From assembly GCA_929200515.1 (NCBI GenBank), contig CAKNAD010000024.1, positions 1 through 18,121 of the forward strand: a DNA stretch of 18,121 nucleotides, in the 5' to 3' direction. The notes beneath the pieces were generated by a model, which worked only from the letters and a program-made list of their open reading frames with translations, did no database searches and was not told the DNA's origin. A program made the position numbers and the translations under genes. This document shows, piece after piece, positions 1 to 7,534 of this stretch (positions are counted from its first letter, which is position 1; every line of letters begins with the position of its first letter). This stretch comes from Candidatus Gorgonimonas leptogorgiae. Lineage in GTDB: Bacteria; Pseudomonadota; Gammaproteobacteria; Pseudomonadales; Endozoicomonadaceae.

Positions 1-28
1 AAAAAGATTTTTTAAAACCATACTATAA

Positions 29-548
29 AGGTTTTGTCAATGCGTAAGTCCTATAGGTACTTATTATGTTTTATTATGCAATCTTTTAAGACATTGTGCA
101 TGTATAGATGTTTTTGATTTAATATATCAAGATATTATCGCATTAGATGAAGCTTTAGTCAGCGAATCATTATCTCATCTTAAAGATATAGTATTCTACA
201 ATGATACATTAAGTATTGGATATGAATCCTCAGGTAAATATTTAACTAAAGTTTATTTAACTGAAGCTCTTAGGAGATTAGTAAGTACTTTTGCTTATTA
301 TGGCTATGAGAATGAAAAATCCTATATTTTAGATATTCTAAAGGAAACAAAATATACTGAAGGAAGCTTTACTACTAATGCCCATGTACAAGATATTAAA
401 GAAAAAACACTGTGACTTATCCCCGTACCTAAAGGAATAGCTTACTAAATTAGAAATTATTCTAGACCGTTTCTATGCTAATTTTCCAGCAAGTTCTATA
501 TATAGCACTGCTCGCTATGATTTAGACATTAAGAGATACTATGGTTAA
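29..548 (+). pseudogene. Decayed protein-coding remnant, unrecognised
   Basis: A frame is open from 29 to the TGA at 413-415 with normal-looking protein (for example the stretch YLTKVYLTEALRRLVSTFAYYGYENE, seen around 240-320, given here only as a landmark in parts: YLTKVYLTEALRR then LVSTFAYYGYENE). It contains no ATG. Coding-like sequence resumes in another frame: residues TKLEIILDRF, then a segment ending DIKRYYG and a TAA at 546-548. The two parts would join by a one-base slip near the A-run at 402-407, but an in-frame TAG at 438-440 would remain. I therefore read it as a broken gene with at least one frameshift and one stop. I do not recognise the family. The 5' part may extend left of the window in another frame, after the TAA at 26-28. 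Confidence 0.4.
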
Positions 549-615
549 TAACTATTGCTAGTTATCATATGATATAAGTAACTATTAAAAGTGTCTACGT
601 ATTAACGGGTAGTGC

Positions 616-649
616 TATACAGGTGACAGTTAAAAATATAAATTTTAAG
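616..649 (+). repeat. Diverged copy of ~34-bp dispersed intergenic repeat
   Basis: It matches about 25 of 34 positions of the nearly identical copies at 7391 and 10346. It begins TATACAGGTGACAG and ends ATTTTAAG. The short stem of the better copies (TGAAAA/TTTTCA) appears here as TTAAAA/TTTTAA, so a changed base pair is matched on both sides. It lies between the gene remnant to its left and the small membrane protein gene. Confidence 0.4.
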
Positions 650-719
650 TAGGCAAAAGTTTTTAGCTAAGGCAGTATTTTACAGATTTAGTGTCGTCTA
701 AATCAAACAAAGCAAAATA

Positions 720-1082
720 TTATACATTAGTAACTGGGGGATTTTGTTCGTTATTACATTTTTTCGATAAGCAACCTGCGATACCTCCTACAAATATAGT
801 TACTCCAGTAATTATTCCGATAGAGAAACATAAGAGTGTTTTATTTGAAAAAGGAAAATCATCGTTTTTAAATAATGCTATACTTGCCATAGCTAAACTA
901 GTAACCATACAACCAAGAGCACTTGCAATCACTACAGTTTTAACTGTTTTGGAATTAAATTTTGGCTGTTGTTTAGTTACTCTTGTTGAATGAGATCTAA
1001 GTTGATCTAGAGATGTAGCTCGAGGAGTTTGAGTATATCGAGTAGTTTGAGTAACTCCAGTTTGAGTAGCTTGAGTTTTCAT
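720..1082 (-). CDS. Small membrane protein with two predicted helices
   Basis: The product is 120 residues and I do not recognise it. The N-terminal ~45 residues are polar and basic, with Thr-Gln-Thr micro-repeats (ATQTGV, TQTTRY, TQTP). Two hydrophobic segments follow at about 49-71 and 82-105, separated by a short loop (KNDDFPFSNK), and the tail is short and polar. The layout suggests both ends lie on the same side of the membrane. The reading frame runs upstream to a TTG, but the ATG at 1082 has AAGGA six bases in front of it and is the better start. The opposite-strand frame over the same bases looks like a shadow. A small inner-membrane or secreted hydrophobic protein is possible; no function is claimed. 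Confidence 0.55.
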   Translation of the reverse strand: MKTQATQTGVTQTTRYTQTPRATSLDQLRSHSTRVTKQQPKFNSKTVKTVVIASALGCMVTSLAMASIALFKNDDFPFSNKTLLCFSIGIITGVTIFVGGIAGCLSKKCNNEQNPPVTNV

Positions 1083-1268
1083 AAAAATCCTTGTAAATGA
1101 TAAATAAGCCAATTAAATATTAATATAATTAGTGTCTAGATGTAAATGCAAAAAATACTGTTATAAATTGCGTAAATAAAGGGAGGAATTCGAGGCGATA
1201 CAGCAGGAATACCTATAAAGATTTAAGAAGTTTTAATGATGAAATAGATAAAATATCAATATATTAAT

Positions 1269-1311
1269 TAGGCAATAGCTTTATAAAAATAAACATTAAA
1301 ACTATTACCTA
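1269..1311 (-). terminator. Stem-loop downstream of frr
   Basis: Arms at 1269-1283 and 1297-1311 pair over 15 bases with two G-T wobbles around a 13-base AT-rich loop. The structure begins 18 bases after the frr stop. No strong T-run follows on the minus strand, so termination is likely but not proven. Confidence 0.4.
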
Positions 1312-1328
1312 AAAAAATTAGGGGTTAT

Positions 1329-1883
1329 TTATATATTAATTAAATCTTGCTCTTTCTTTTGTAAAGTTTGATCAACTTCAGCAATATATTTTGTAGTTAA
1401 TTTTTGAATACTTTCTTGCTGATGACGTGATTCATCTTCACTAATTTGTTTATCTTTTTCTGAATTTTTAATTTCAGTAATTATATCTCTTCTGATATTA
1501 CGAATAGAAATTCTTGCATTTTCGGCATCTGCTTTAGCCTGTTTAATGAAGCCTTTTCGTGTATCTTCGGTAAGAGGAGGTAAAGGAATACGAATAACTT
1601 CACCAGCTGTAGCAGGATTTAGCCCTAATCCAGAAGTTATAATAGCTTTTTCTACTACTGGTATTAATTGCTTTTCCCAAACTCTTAAACTTAGAGTTCT
1701 TGCATCTTCAACATTAACATTTGCTACCTGAGATAAAGGAGCATCAGAGCCATAATATGGAACTTTAATGCTATCTAATAAATTAGGGTGAGCTCTTCCT
1801 GTTCTAATTTTATTTAAAGTTGATATTAAACTTTGTATGCTCTTTTGCATACGTTCTGCTGTTGTTGTTTCTATCTCAGTCAT
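1329..1883 (-). CDS. frr: Ribosome recycling factor
   Basis: The protein releases the 50S subunit, tRNA and mRNA from post-termination ribosomes together with EF-G. It has 184 residues, against 185 in E. coli, and aligns along its whole length. Conserved stretches include KIRTGRAHPNLLDSI, VEDARTLSLRVWEK, GLNPATAGEVIRIPLPPLT and the NIRRD segment of the helical arm. The frame continues upstream to a TTG, but the ATG at 1883 gives the family length and overlaps the end of pyrH by 8 bases (ATGACTGA). The two genes are therefore translationally coupled, in the usual pyrH-frr order. No clear Shine-Dalgarno is visible inside pyrH, which fits coupling. Confidence 0.97.
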   Translation of the reverse strand: MTEIETTTAERMQKSIQSLISTLNKIRTGRAHPNLLDSIKVPYYGSDAPLSQVANVNVEDARTLSLRVWEKQLIPVVEKAIITSGLGLNPATAGEVIRIPLPPLTEDTRKGFIKQAKADAENARISIRNIRRDIITEIKNSEKDKQISEDESRHQQESIQKLTTKYIAEVDQTLQKKEQDLINI

Positions 1884-2613
1884 TTTTATAACCCACAAAA
1901 GAACCTTCTTCTTTGCCTACAACTGTATTTAATAATGCACCAGGTTTGGTTACATTAAATACTTTAAGAGGCATGCCTTGATCGCGTAACATACAAATTG
2001 CAGTCATATCCATTACGCGTAAATTTTTAGTTAATACTTCATCATAAGTAAGATACGGTATTCTTTTAGCATCCTTATATTTAAGAGGATCTTTATCAAA
2101 AATACCATCTACTTTAGTAGCTTTTAAGACTATGTCTGCATCTATTTCTATTCCACGCAAACATGCTGCTGAATCAGTTGTAAAAAAAGGATTACCAGTT
2201 CCAGCACAACAAATAACAACGCAGTTTTCTTGAACAAACCTTAAAGCCCTGCGTCTGTCATAAGTTTCTACTACGCCGGACATTGGTATAGATGACATTG
2301 CTAACGTGCTAATATTAGATCGTTCTAATGCATCTCGCATTGCTAAAGCATTCATAACGGTAGCAAGCATCCCCATATGATCGCCCGTTACTCTATCTAA
2401 GCCCACAGCGTTTAATTCAGTTCCACGAAATAAATTGCCGCCACCTATGACCATTCCTATTTGTACACCTATTCCTACTAGCTGACCAATTTCAAGAGCC
2501 ATACGGTCTAGAACATTCGCATCAATCCCAAAATTCTTCTCCCCTTGTAGCGCTTCACCACTTAGCTTTAATAAAATACGCTTATATTTCGGCTTACTGA
2601 TACTAGATGACAT
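1876..2613 (-). CDS. pyrH: Uridylate (UMP) kinase
   Basis: This enzyme phosphorylates UMP to UDP with ATP in the cytoplasm, the step of pyrimidine synthesis that follows UMP. It is a bacterial hexameric enzyme of the amino-acid kinase fold. The 245 residues (E. coli 241) carry the expected motifs: YKRILLKLSGEALQG at the N-terminus, MVIGGGNLFRG, DHMGMLATVMNALAMRDAL, FFTTDSAACLRGIEI and KATKVDGIFDKDP. The ATG at 2613 is preceded by AAGGAAAG at good spacing. In most gammaproteobacteria rpsB and tsf precede pyrH; here the upstream neighbour is the divergent sodB, so pyrH-frr appears to be transcribed alone from its own promoter. Confidence 0.97.
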   Translation of the reverse strand: MSSSISKPKYKRILLKLSGEALQGEKNFGIDANVLDRMALEIGQLVGIGVQIGMVIGGGNLFRGTELNAVGLDRVTGDHMGMLATVMNALAMRDALERSNISTLAMSSIPMSGVVETYDRRRALRFVQENCVVICCAGTGNPFFTTDSAACLRGIEIDADIVLKATKVDGIFDKDPLKYKDAKRIPYLTYDEVLTKNLRVMDMTAICMLRDQGMPLKVFNVTKPGALLNTVVGKEEGSFVGYKND

Positions 2614-2657
2614 ATTACTTTCCTTAAAGCTATCTTAAAATGAACTAAATATAATGT

Positions 2658-2685
2658 ATTATATAAAAATAATTTATTGTAACAA
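2658..2685 (-). promoter_or_regulatory. Candidate sigma-70 promoter for pyrH-frr
   Basis: On the minus strand TTGTTA (2685-2680) is followed after 16 bases by a perfect TATAAT (2663-2658). It lies 45-72 bases upstream of the pyrH start. Chance matches are common in such AT-rich DNA. Confidence 0.4.
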
Positions 2686-2794
2686 AAAACTGCAATAAAT
2701 CCTATGATATTTTTTATTATAAATATTGCTATGAAAGCCTCTATAAGATAATATTTGAAAGATTGCATAATTAATTTACTAGGAGAAATATAAC

Positions 2795-3373
2795 ATGTCT
2801 TTTAATCTTCCAGAATTACCTTATCCTCAAGATGAGCTAGAGCCGCATATTTCAGCCAAAACATTAAGTTTTCATTATGGCAAACATCATAAAACCTATG
2901 TTGATAAACTTAACTTGTTAATAAAAGGTAGCGAACACGAAAATAAAAGTTTAGAAGATATTATTATGTCGACTTCTGGGCCAATTTTCAATAATGCCGC
3001 TCAAGTTTGGAATCATAGCTTTTATTGGCAATGTCTGAGGGCGGGTCAAGACAATAACCAACCAACAACTAAAATAGCAGAATTACTTACTAAAACATTT
3101 GGTAGCATACAAAAATTTATAGAATTATTTACCGATAAAGCAATAAATAATTTTGGTTCCTCTTGGACATGGTTAGTTCTAAATAAAAATAACGATCTAG
3201 AAATTATTAATACTAGCAATGCTGGTAATCCTATGACCGACGGTATGAAACCACTGTTAACCTGCGATTTATGGGAACACGCTTATTACCTTGATTACCA
3301 AAATCTAAGGCCTAAATATATCGAAGCATTTTGGAAATTAGTAAATTGGGATTTTGTCGAAACAAATCTATAA
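2795..3373 (+). CDS. sodB: Iron superoxide dismutase
   Basis: The enzyme converts superoxide to oxygen and hydrogen peroxide in the cytoplasm. It has 192 residues, the usual Fe-SOD length. The metal ligands are visible: His27 in the LSFHYGKHH segment, His74 in AAQVWNHSFYW, and the Asp and His of LLTCDLWEHAYYLDYQN. The Gln in AAQVWNH (residue 70) is the second-sphere glutamine in the position typical of Fe rather than Mn enzymes. AGGAGA lies 8 bases before the ATG. The gene diverges from pyrH across about 180 bases of AT-rich DNA. The glycosyltransferase gene follows after 30 bases, so the two may share a transcript. In the LLTCDLWEH motif the usual Val before Asp is Cys, a mild change. Confidence 0.96.
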   Translation: MSFNLPELPYPQDELEPHISAKTLSFHYGKHHKTYVDKLNLLIKGSEHENKSLEDIIMSTSGPIFNNAAQVWNHSFYWQCLRAGQDNNQPTTKIAELLTKTFGSIQKFIELFTDKAINNFGSSWTWLVLNKNNDLEIINTSNAGNPMTDGMKPLLTCDLWEHAYYLDYQNLRPKYIEAFWKLVNWDFVETNL

Positions 3374-3403
3374 TTTTTTCGTAGCATATAAATTGCTTAA
3401 TAG

Positions 3404-4195
3404 ATGAAAATATCTTTAATAATAACTACCTATAATTGGCCAGAAGCACTTAACGCAGTTTTAGAAAGTGTAAAAATGCAATCTATGTTGCCATACGAAG
3501 TAATTATTGCTGACGATGGTTCTGCAGCAAAAACTGCTTCGTTAATAACTAAACAGCAAGCTGTTTTTCCTGTTTCTTTATTACATAGCTGGCAACAAAA
3601 CAAAGGTTTTAGGTTAGCTCTAAGTAGAAACAAAGCTATCAATAAAGCAACTGGTGAATATGTTGTTGTTATTGATGGCGATATTTTTTTACCAAAAAAT
3701 TTTATTAAATCACATGCATTAACTGCAAAGCTAGGGCAATTTATTCAAGGAACTCGAGTTTTACTAAACTCTAAGCGATCACAAAAAGTATTAAGCAGTT
3801 ATAAATTACCATCTCCACTATCTACAGATATAAATAACCGACATAATACAATTTATAATGCTTATTTAAGTAAATTATGTTCAAACTTTTTTAACCATTG
3901 CTATAAAGCAAAAGGCTGCAATATGTCTTTCTGGCTAGATGACATAAAAAAAGTAAATGGTTTTAATAATGACTTTGTTGAATGGGGTTATGAAGATAAC
4001 GAAGTTCATCAACGTTTATTAAATAGTAAATTAAAAGGTTTGTACATGCGTTTTTTAGGCAGTGGTTATCATTTGTATCATCCAGAATGCTCGCGCAAAC
4101 AACTTAATGTTAATAAAAATTTACTGCAAAGAACTATCGATGAAAAATTAACTTATTGCCAAAATGGATTAAAGCAAGCAACTATAATAGATTAA
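3404..4195 (+). CDS. Family-2 glycosyltransferase with GT7-like C-terminal part
   Basis: A cytoplasmic or membrane-associated glycosyltransferase, probably acting in surface polysaccharide or LPS synthesis; donor and acceptor cannot be read from sequence. The N-terminus is a GT-A fold: MKISLIITTYNWPEAL, then IIADDGS (residues 34-40), then the metal-binding DxD as DGD at 91-93. The segment GCNMSFW (171-177) followed by GFNNDFVEWGYEDNEVHQRL (186-205) matches the galactosyltransferase-type C-terminal region, where the W-G-x-E-D-x-E residues bind the acceptor or act in catalysis. No membrane segment is seen in 263 residues. The start has no obvious Shine-Dalgarno. It follows sodB by 30 bases, and a stem-loop closes the unit. 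Confidence 0.85.
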   Translation: MKISLIITTYNWPEALNAVLESVKMQSMLPYEVIIADDGSAAKTASLITKQQAVFPVSLLHSWQQNKGFRLALSRNKAINKATGEYVVVIDGDIFLPKNFIKSHALTAKLGQFIQGTRVLLNSKRSQKVLSSYKLPSPLSTDINNRHNTIYNAYLSKLCSNFFNHCYKAKGCNMSFWLDDIKKVNGFNNDFVEWGYEDNEVHQRLLNSKLKGLYMRFLGSGYHLYHPECSRKQLNVNKNLLQRTIDEKLTYCQNGLKQATIID

Positions 4196-4221
4196 AACAA
4201 GTAAATTACCATTAACAGGAG

Positions 4222-4255
4222 AGCCTTAAAAATATCTATTTTGCATTTTAAGGCT
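4222..4255 (+). terminator. Stem-loop after the glycosyltransferase gene
   Basis: AGCCTTAAAA (4222-4231) and TTTTAAGGCT (4246-4255) form a perfect 10-bp stem with a 14-base loop, 27 bases after the stop codon. No long T-run follows. The rest of 4196-4513 shows no coding frame; it is AT-rich and presumably holds the rsfS promoter. Confidence 0.5.
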
Positions 4256-4528
4256 TATAAGCATTACATCTTAATAAATTACCACCCCACGCATGCAGAC
4301 ATCCTTTTAAACTCCATAATTTAATATTTTTACCTAAGTGAATAATAATATTTAAATTAAATTACCTTTTAGAAAATTTTTTGCAAAACCCACCACCATA
4401 AGACAATTATTTACTAGTAAGAAGTTATAATTGAGAGCATAATAAATAAAAATAGCAATCGTAGCTTTTTTTTGGTATCATATATACATAACTTTGATAA
4501 ATTTTAACTCCCTATGAGAGATAAACCA

Positions 4529-4873
4529 ATGCTAGCTACAGAACAGAAAGATTTAACTATTGAAAAAATTAATGAAATTAAAGGCGACGATATAGTCTGC
4601 TTTGAAATTTCTAACAGATCTAATATTGCTGATTTTATGGTGATTGCTAATGGCAGATCAACCAAGCATATTGAATCTATTGCTGAATTTCTAGTAGAAT
4701 CATTTAAAAATACCGGTATTGATACCGTAAAAGTTGAAGGTGATAAAGTTTCAGAATGGATTCTACTAGATACAGGAGATATCATAATCCATATAATGAC
4801 TCCTAATACCAGAGAATTCTACGCTTTAGAAAAACTATGGGATCAAGATCATCTAACTAGCATGGCAAATTAA
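4529..4873 (+). CDS. rsfS: Ribosome silencing factor RsfS
   Basis: This factor binds ribosomal protein L14 on the free 50S subunit and blocks joining to 30S, lowering translation in starvation. The 114-residue reading from ATG 4529 aligns residue-for-residue with the start of E. coli RsfS. Family motifs are clear: IADFMVIANGRSTKHIESIAEF, a KVEGDKVSEWILLDTGDIIIHIM segment (read as KVEGDKVSEWIL then LDTGDIIIHIM), and FYALEKLWD. An in-frame ATG at 4514 would add five residues but has no ribosome site; GAGAG stands 8 bases before 4529. The gene usually lies with nadD and rlmH; neither is nearby. Its last codons and 3' flank reappear at 5792-5884. Confidence 0.93.
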   Translation: MLATEQKDLTIEKINEIKGDDIVCFEISNRSNIADFMVIANGRSTKHIESIAEFLVESFKNTGIDTVKVEGDKVSEWILLDTGDIIIHIMTPNTREFYALEKLWDQDHLTSMAN

Positions 4874-4927
4874 TTTTTTCTTTTTATAAAATATTATAAA
4901 CTCTTAAACTGACATTAAATAGCTACT
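4849..4927 (+). repeat. Left copy of diverged direct duplication (rsfS 3' end)
   Basis: This copy covers the final codons of rsfS (encoding HLTSMAN and stop) and about 50 bases beyond. The right copy lies at 5792-5884. The best-conserved blocks are TCATCTAACTAG-ATGGCAAATTAATTTTTT (one base differs at the dash) and CATTAAATAGCTACT; the bases between are diverged and differ in length. Confidence 0.7.
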
Positions 4928-5125
4928 CTGGTAAAAATTTTTTTCTGATAAATAGTATTCAACTTCTTAGCCTAATGCTACGTGTGTATAATGTAATTAG
5001 CAGTTGGAAATGCAGGTTTTAACAGAAAATTATACATTTAAGGGTAAAACTATGTTGCATGTATTTAATTAAAAAAATACTAACAGAGGATGTAGCTTAT
5101 AAAATTTAAAGACGCAAGAGACCTA

Positions 5126-5408
5126 TTTACGGCAGTTGATAGTGCTGAACTACTCCGCCCTAAAGGGCGAAGGTTCTAAATCGCTTTAGAACTTTTCTGT
5201 TTCATCACGCTTTTACTAGATTATTGCTAGGCAATAATCCCCGCTCCAGTCGCTCCGCAGACTAACCCCCGCAGTACCTGCGGTTAGCTCTGACAATGTC
5301 TGAGCAGTGAATAGCATTAAGCTATGTGTTGTATTCTACAGATATTTGAGAGAAAATCAACACTTTTATGCCTTATATCCCCGCCCTAAAGGGCGAGGCT
5401 TTACGGCA
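5126..5408. mobile_element. Palindrome-rich segment, possible IS200/IS605-type or other palindromic element remnant
   Basis: The segment is bounded by 9-base direct repeats TTTACGGCA (5126-5134 and 5400-5408). Just inside each end lies an identical 16-base palindromic block, CCGCCCTAAAGGGCGA (5155-5170 and 5381-5396). Between them are further stem-loops: 5173-5192 (perfect 8-bp stem, loop TCGC, followed by TTTTCTGTTT), 5220-5238 (perfect 8-bp stem), 5262-5287 and 5287-5305. The GC content is clearly above that of the flanks. Subterminal GC-rich hairpins near element ends are typical of IS200/IS605-type elements and their non-autonomous derivatives, but no transposase or TnpB is readable here. 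A frame across 5307-5534 is mostly the coding shadow of the palindrome and is not called. Confidence 0.4.
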
Positions 5409-5419
5409 CTAATTGGTAA

Positions 5420-5728
5420 AGTTGGCGGAGGCAATCGCATTTACTACAACCAAGAAACAGTACAGTTCTTTACCAGAGGAAAAGGTTCTCTTATTATGGA
5501 TTTCAATTTAAGCTTTTTATATGCAAATTCTTAACCACGCTTCTTCCTCCTAATAATTGTAAAAAATTTGATAAATACCAAATAAAACATGTAAATGCAT
5601 CAAATTACATTAATGCGGTATCTAGTATACATGTACCAAAAAATAGCATGGTAACAGCTACACAGCTTAAAAAAACTATATCCAAATGCGGGCTTAATAA
5701 AATCGACTATAAAATTCTTGTATCATAA
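5420..5728 (+). pseudogene. Possible ORF remnant without start codon
   Basis: A frame is open for 102 codons from just after a TAA at 5417-5419 to a TAA at 5726-5728. The second half reads like protein (for example INAVSSIHVPKNSMV, then TATQLKKTISKCGLNKIDYK), but the only ATG is at 5648, near the end. It may be the 3' end of a gene interrupted or decayed beside the palindromic segment. It could equally be a chance opening. The product is not recognised. Elsewhere in 4874-6076 I see only AT-rich spacer, the palindromic segment and the rsfS-tail duplication. Confidence 0.2.
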
Positions 5729-5791
5729 ATATCCACTTTTCTAGGTGTAATTGCTATTAAATCTTTTTGTTTGACCTTACAACTGATGTTT

Positions 5792-5884
5792 TCATCTAAC
5801 TAGTATGGCAAATTAATTTTTTTTACTTTTCTCAAATTTCCTATCGAATATTTTAAAGCGTAGAACTCGCATTAAATAGCTACT
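5792..5884 (+). repeat. Right copy of diverged direct duplication (rsfS 3' end)
   Basis: The block repeats the last codons of rsfS (His-Leu-Thr-Ser-Met-Ala-Asn-stop) and its 3' flank, 943 to 957 bases downstream of the original. No upstream rsfS coding sequence is recognisable next to it. The two copies bracket the palindromic segment and the ORF remnant. Confidence 0.7.
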
Positions 5885-6076
5885 TTAAAAAAATTTTGCC
5901 TGTGACTTCTTAACATATAAAATTTCACCAATTAAATGCTCCTATCTCAGCATAAAAACAAATAAAAAGCTTATATTTTAACCTAAATATGATACGATAA
6001 CACCAAGCTAATTGCTTAAACTTAAAAATTACAACCTAATTAATACAAACTCAAATATTTTAATGGAATAATATAA

Positions 6077-7369
6077 ATGACTAACGGAATGCATCCACAT
6101 ATTCCCTCGCCATGCAACATAGATAACTCTAGTTTTAAAGAAACTAAAGGTGTAAACAAGCAATGCAAAAAAAATGTTACTTCATTTTCTATCTGGAAAA
6201 TTGCTACCTATCTTACTTTCGCAGCTGGTATTTTATGTTCAGGTCGCTATGCTTCCAGAAATATATTGCGTAATAATGAAACTACATTAACCTCTCGTAC
6301 CGTAGATACAACAGGTTTAAACCCCAAAAGTATAAAACAAGAAAATAGAGCTACTAATAATGCAGGTTTTTTAGATCAATCTGATGCTACTTTTATTGAA
6401 GAATCAATTGACAAAATTCCAGATCATTTAACTACTCGTTCAGATAAAGAACCACAATGGTATAGGGACATTACTTCGGAAAATAAGGCTACAAAAGCTA
6501 GACCCTTTGCAGAATATGAAAAAACTGGCTTTTTAATTTTCAGTGACGATAATTCCAAGCCTTACTACGATAAGGCTTCTACAGATATTAGAGAAATCAA
6601 GCAAACATTAGCTAAAGAGCTTCCTGAAGATGTTCAGTTAATCGTTTACACTGATTCATACTTTACTGCGAATATTCGCAATGAATACAACTCTGTAATT
6701 GGTAAAGATCGCTTGCATATTGTACACACACCATCAGGCAGTGACTTATGGACCCGAGATACAGCTCCTATTGCCATCTATGATGAAGATGGTAATCTTG
6801 CATTAGTCGACGCTCTACACCATTCCAAGTTTGAACCAGATTATGAGATCTCAAAATTTTTTAAACTACCTTTGCATGCACATGGACATTTTTTTGAGGG
6901 GGGTAACTTTATTGCAGATAGTAATGGTAATTGTGTTACCGTTGATAACCCCTCTAAAAAGAAGAATATTCCAGATGACGTTTTTCAAACACATTATAAA
7001 TGCCACAATACAACTCGTCTTAAATACATAACAGGTATAGGACACGTAGATGAAGTGGTTAAATTTATTAACTCTGAAAATGTTATAACGGACCAACCTA
7101 TTTATAAAGACATTTTCGAAGCAAAAGGATATAAAGTTACAATGTTGCCTCAGGCACAAGAAGAGTATGAGACCTATATTAATTCTGTAATAATAGATAA
7201 AATAGCAGTGGTTCCTATTTTTAACCTAGATACAGATAATCAAGCAATCGAAGCATACCAAAGCTTTGGATTAAAAGTTTTTCCAATAAACAGCACCATG
7301 CTTTCAAACTATAGAAAAGGATCCGTTCATTGTATTACAATGACTTATCCACCAATTTCAAAAATTTAA
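6077..7369 (+). CDS. Membrane-anchored agmatine/peptidyl-arginine deiminase family protein
   Basis: The C-terminal ~280 residues belong to the guanidino-group-modifying family that includes agmatine deiminase and Porphyromonas-type peptidyl-arginine deiminase, which hydrolyse a guanidinium group to a ureido group and ammonia. The catalytic set is present: LWTRDTAP (Asp228), EGGN (Glu274), GHVDE (His323, Asp325) and the nucleophile in SVHCITM (Cys419). The protein has 430 residues, against about 350-370 for agmatine deiminases. The extra N-terminus carries a hydrophobic segment at about 38-55 (IWKIATYLTFAAGILC), likely a signal anchor, since the bases around its Cys do not make a good lipobox. 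A ~90-residue polar linker follows. The catalytic domain is thus probably outside the cytoplasm. The substrate cannot be decided: free agmatine, arginine or protein arginine. Confidence 0.8.
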   Translation: MTNGMHPHIPSPCNIDNSSFKETKGVNKQCKKNVTSFSIWKIATYLTFAAGILCSGRYASRNILRNNETTLTSRTVDTTGLNPKSIKQENRATNNAGFLDQSDATFIEESIDKIPDHLTTRSDKEPQWYRDITSENKATKARPFAEYEKTGFLIFSDDNSKPYYDKASTDIREIKQTLAKELPEDVQLIVYTDSYFTANIRNEYNSVIGKDRLHIVHTPSGSDLWTRDTAPIAIYDEDGNLALVDALHHSKFEPDYEISKFFKLPLHAHGHFFEGGNFIADSNGNCVTVDNPSKKKNIPDDVFQTHYKCHNTTRLKYITGIGHVDEVVKFINSENVITDQPIYKDIFEAKGYKVTMLPQAQEEYETYINSVIIDKIAVVPIFNLDTDNQAIEAYQSFGLKVFPINSTMLSNYRKGSVHCITMTYPPISKI

Positions 7370-7390
7370 TAGTTATTGCTATCTATAATT

Positions 7391-7429
7391 TATACACGTG
7401 GCAGATGAAAATGCTAGTTTTCAGAGCTA
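7391..7429 (+). repeat. Dispersed ~34-bp intergenic repeat, copy A
   Basis: The first 34 bases are identical to 10346-10379, beginning TATACACGTGGCAG and ending GCTAGTTTTCAG; one mismatch and four more matches follow. It holds the palindrome CACGTG and a small stem TGAAAA/TTTTCA. It lies in the convergent gap between the deiminase gene and rpe. Confidence 0.85.
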
Positions 7430-7509
7430 TTAAAAAGGTCTAATTCATCGTTGAAATACACTTGCATTTGGAAAGTATTTTGCCTTGAATTAAACCATTT
7501 TACTTAGCC

Positions 7510-7534
7510 AAAAAAACTTGCCCTGCGGGAGCAA
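7510..7534 (-). terminator. Intrinsic terminator of the tkt-rpe unit
   Basis: Read on the minus strand, TTG-CCC pairs with GGG-CAA (a two-base bulge, loop GCA). It is followed one base later by seven T's. It starts at the rpe stop codon. The plus strand also has A/T runs on the other side, so it may act in both directions. Confidence 0.6.

Noticed and set aside
691..993. Plus-strand frame of 100 codons starting with GTG
   Set aside because: It overlaps the minus-strand gene, which has a proper ribosome site and two clear membrane helices; the plus-strand translation shows no such structure.
2568..2768. Minus-strand frame overlapping the pyrH start
   Set aside because: It lies in the pyrH leader in another frame and contains the promoter candidate; nothing suggests a protein.
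5012..5075. Possible C-terminal tail of a TnpB-like protein (LAVGNAGF) before the palindromic segment
   Set aside because: Only about 15 codons are open, preceded by a stop; no zinc-finger or catalytic motif is present on either strand.
5307..5534. Plus-strand frame of 75 codons
   Set aside because: Much of it reads through the palindromic block (RPKGRGF), and there is no ribosome site or family resemblance.
6831..7159. Short frames on both strands inside the deiminase gene
   Set aside because: These are shadows of a well-supported coding frame with all catalytic motifs.
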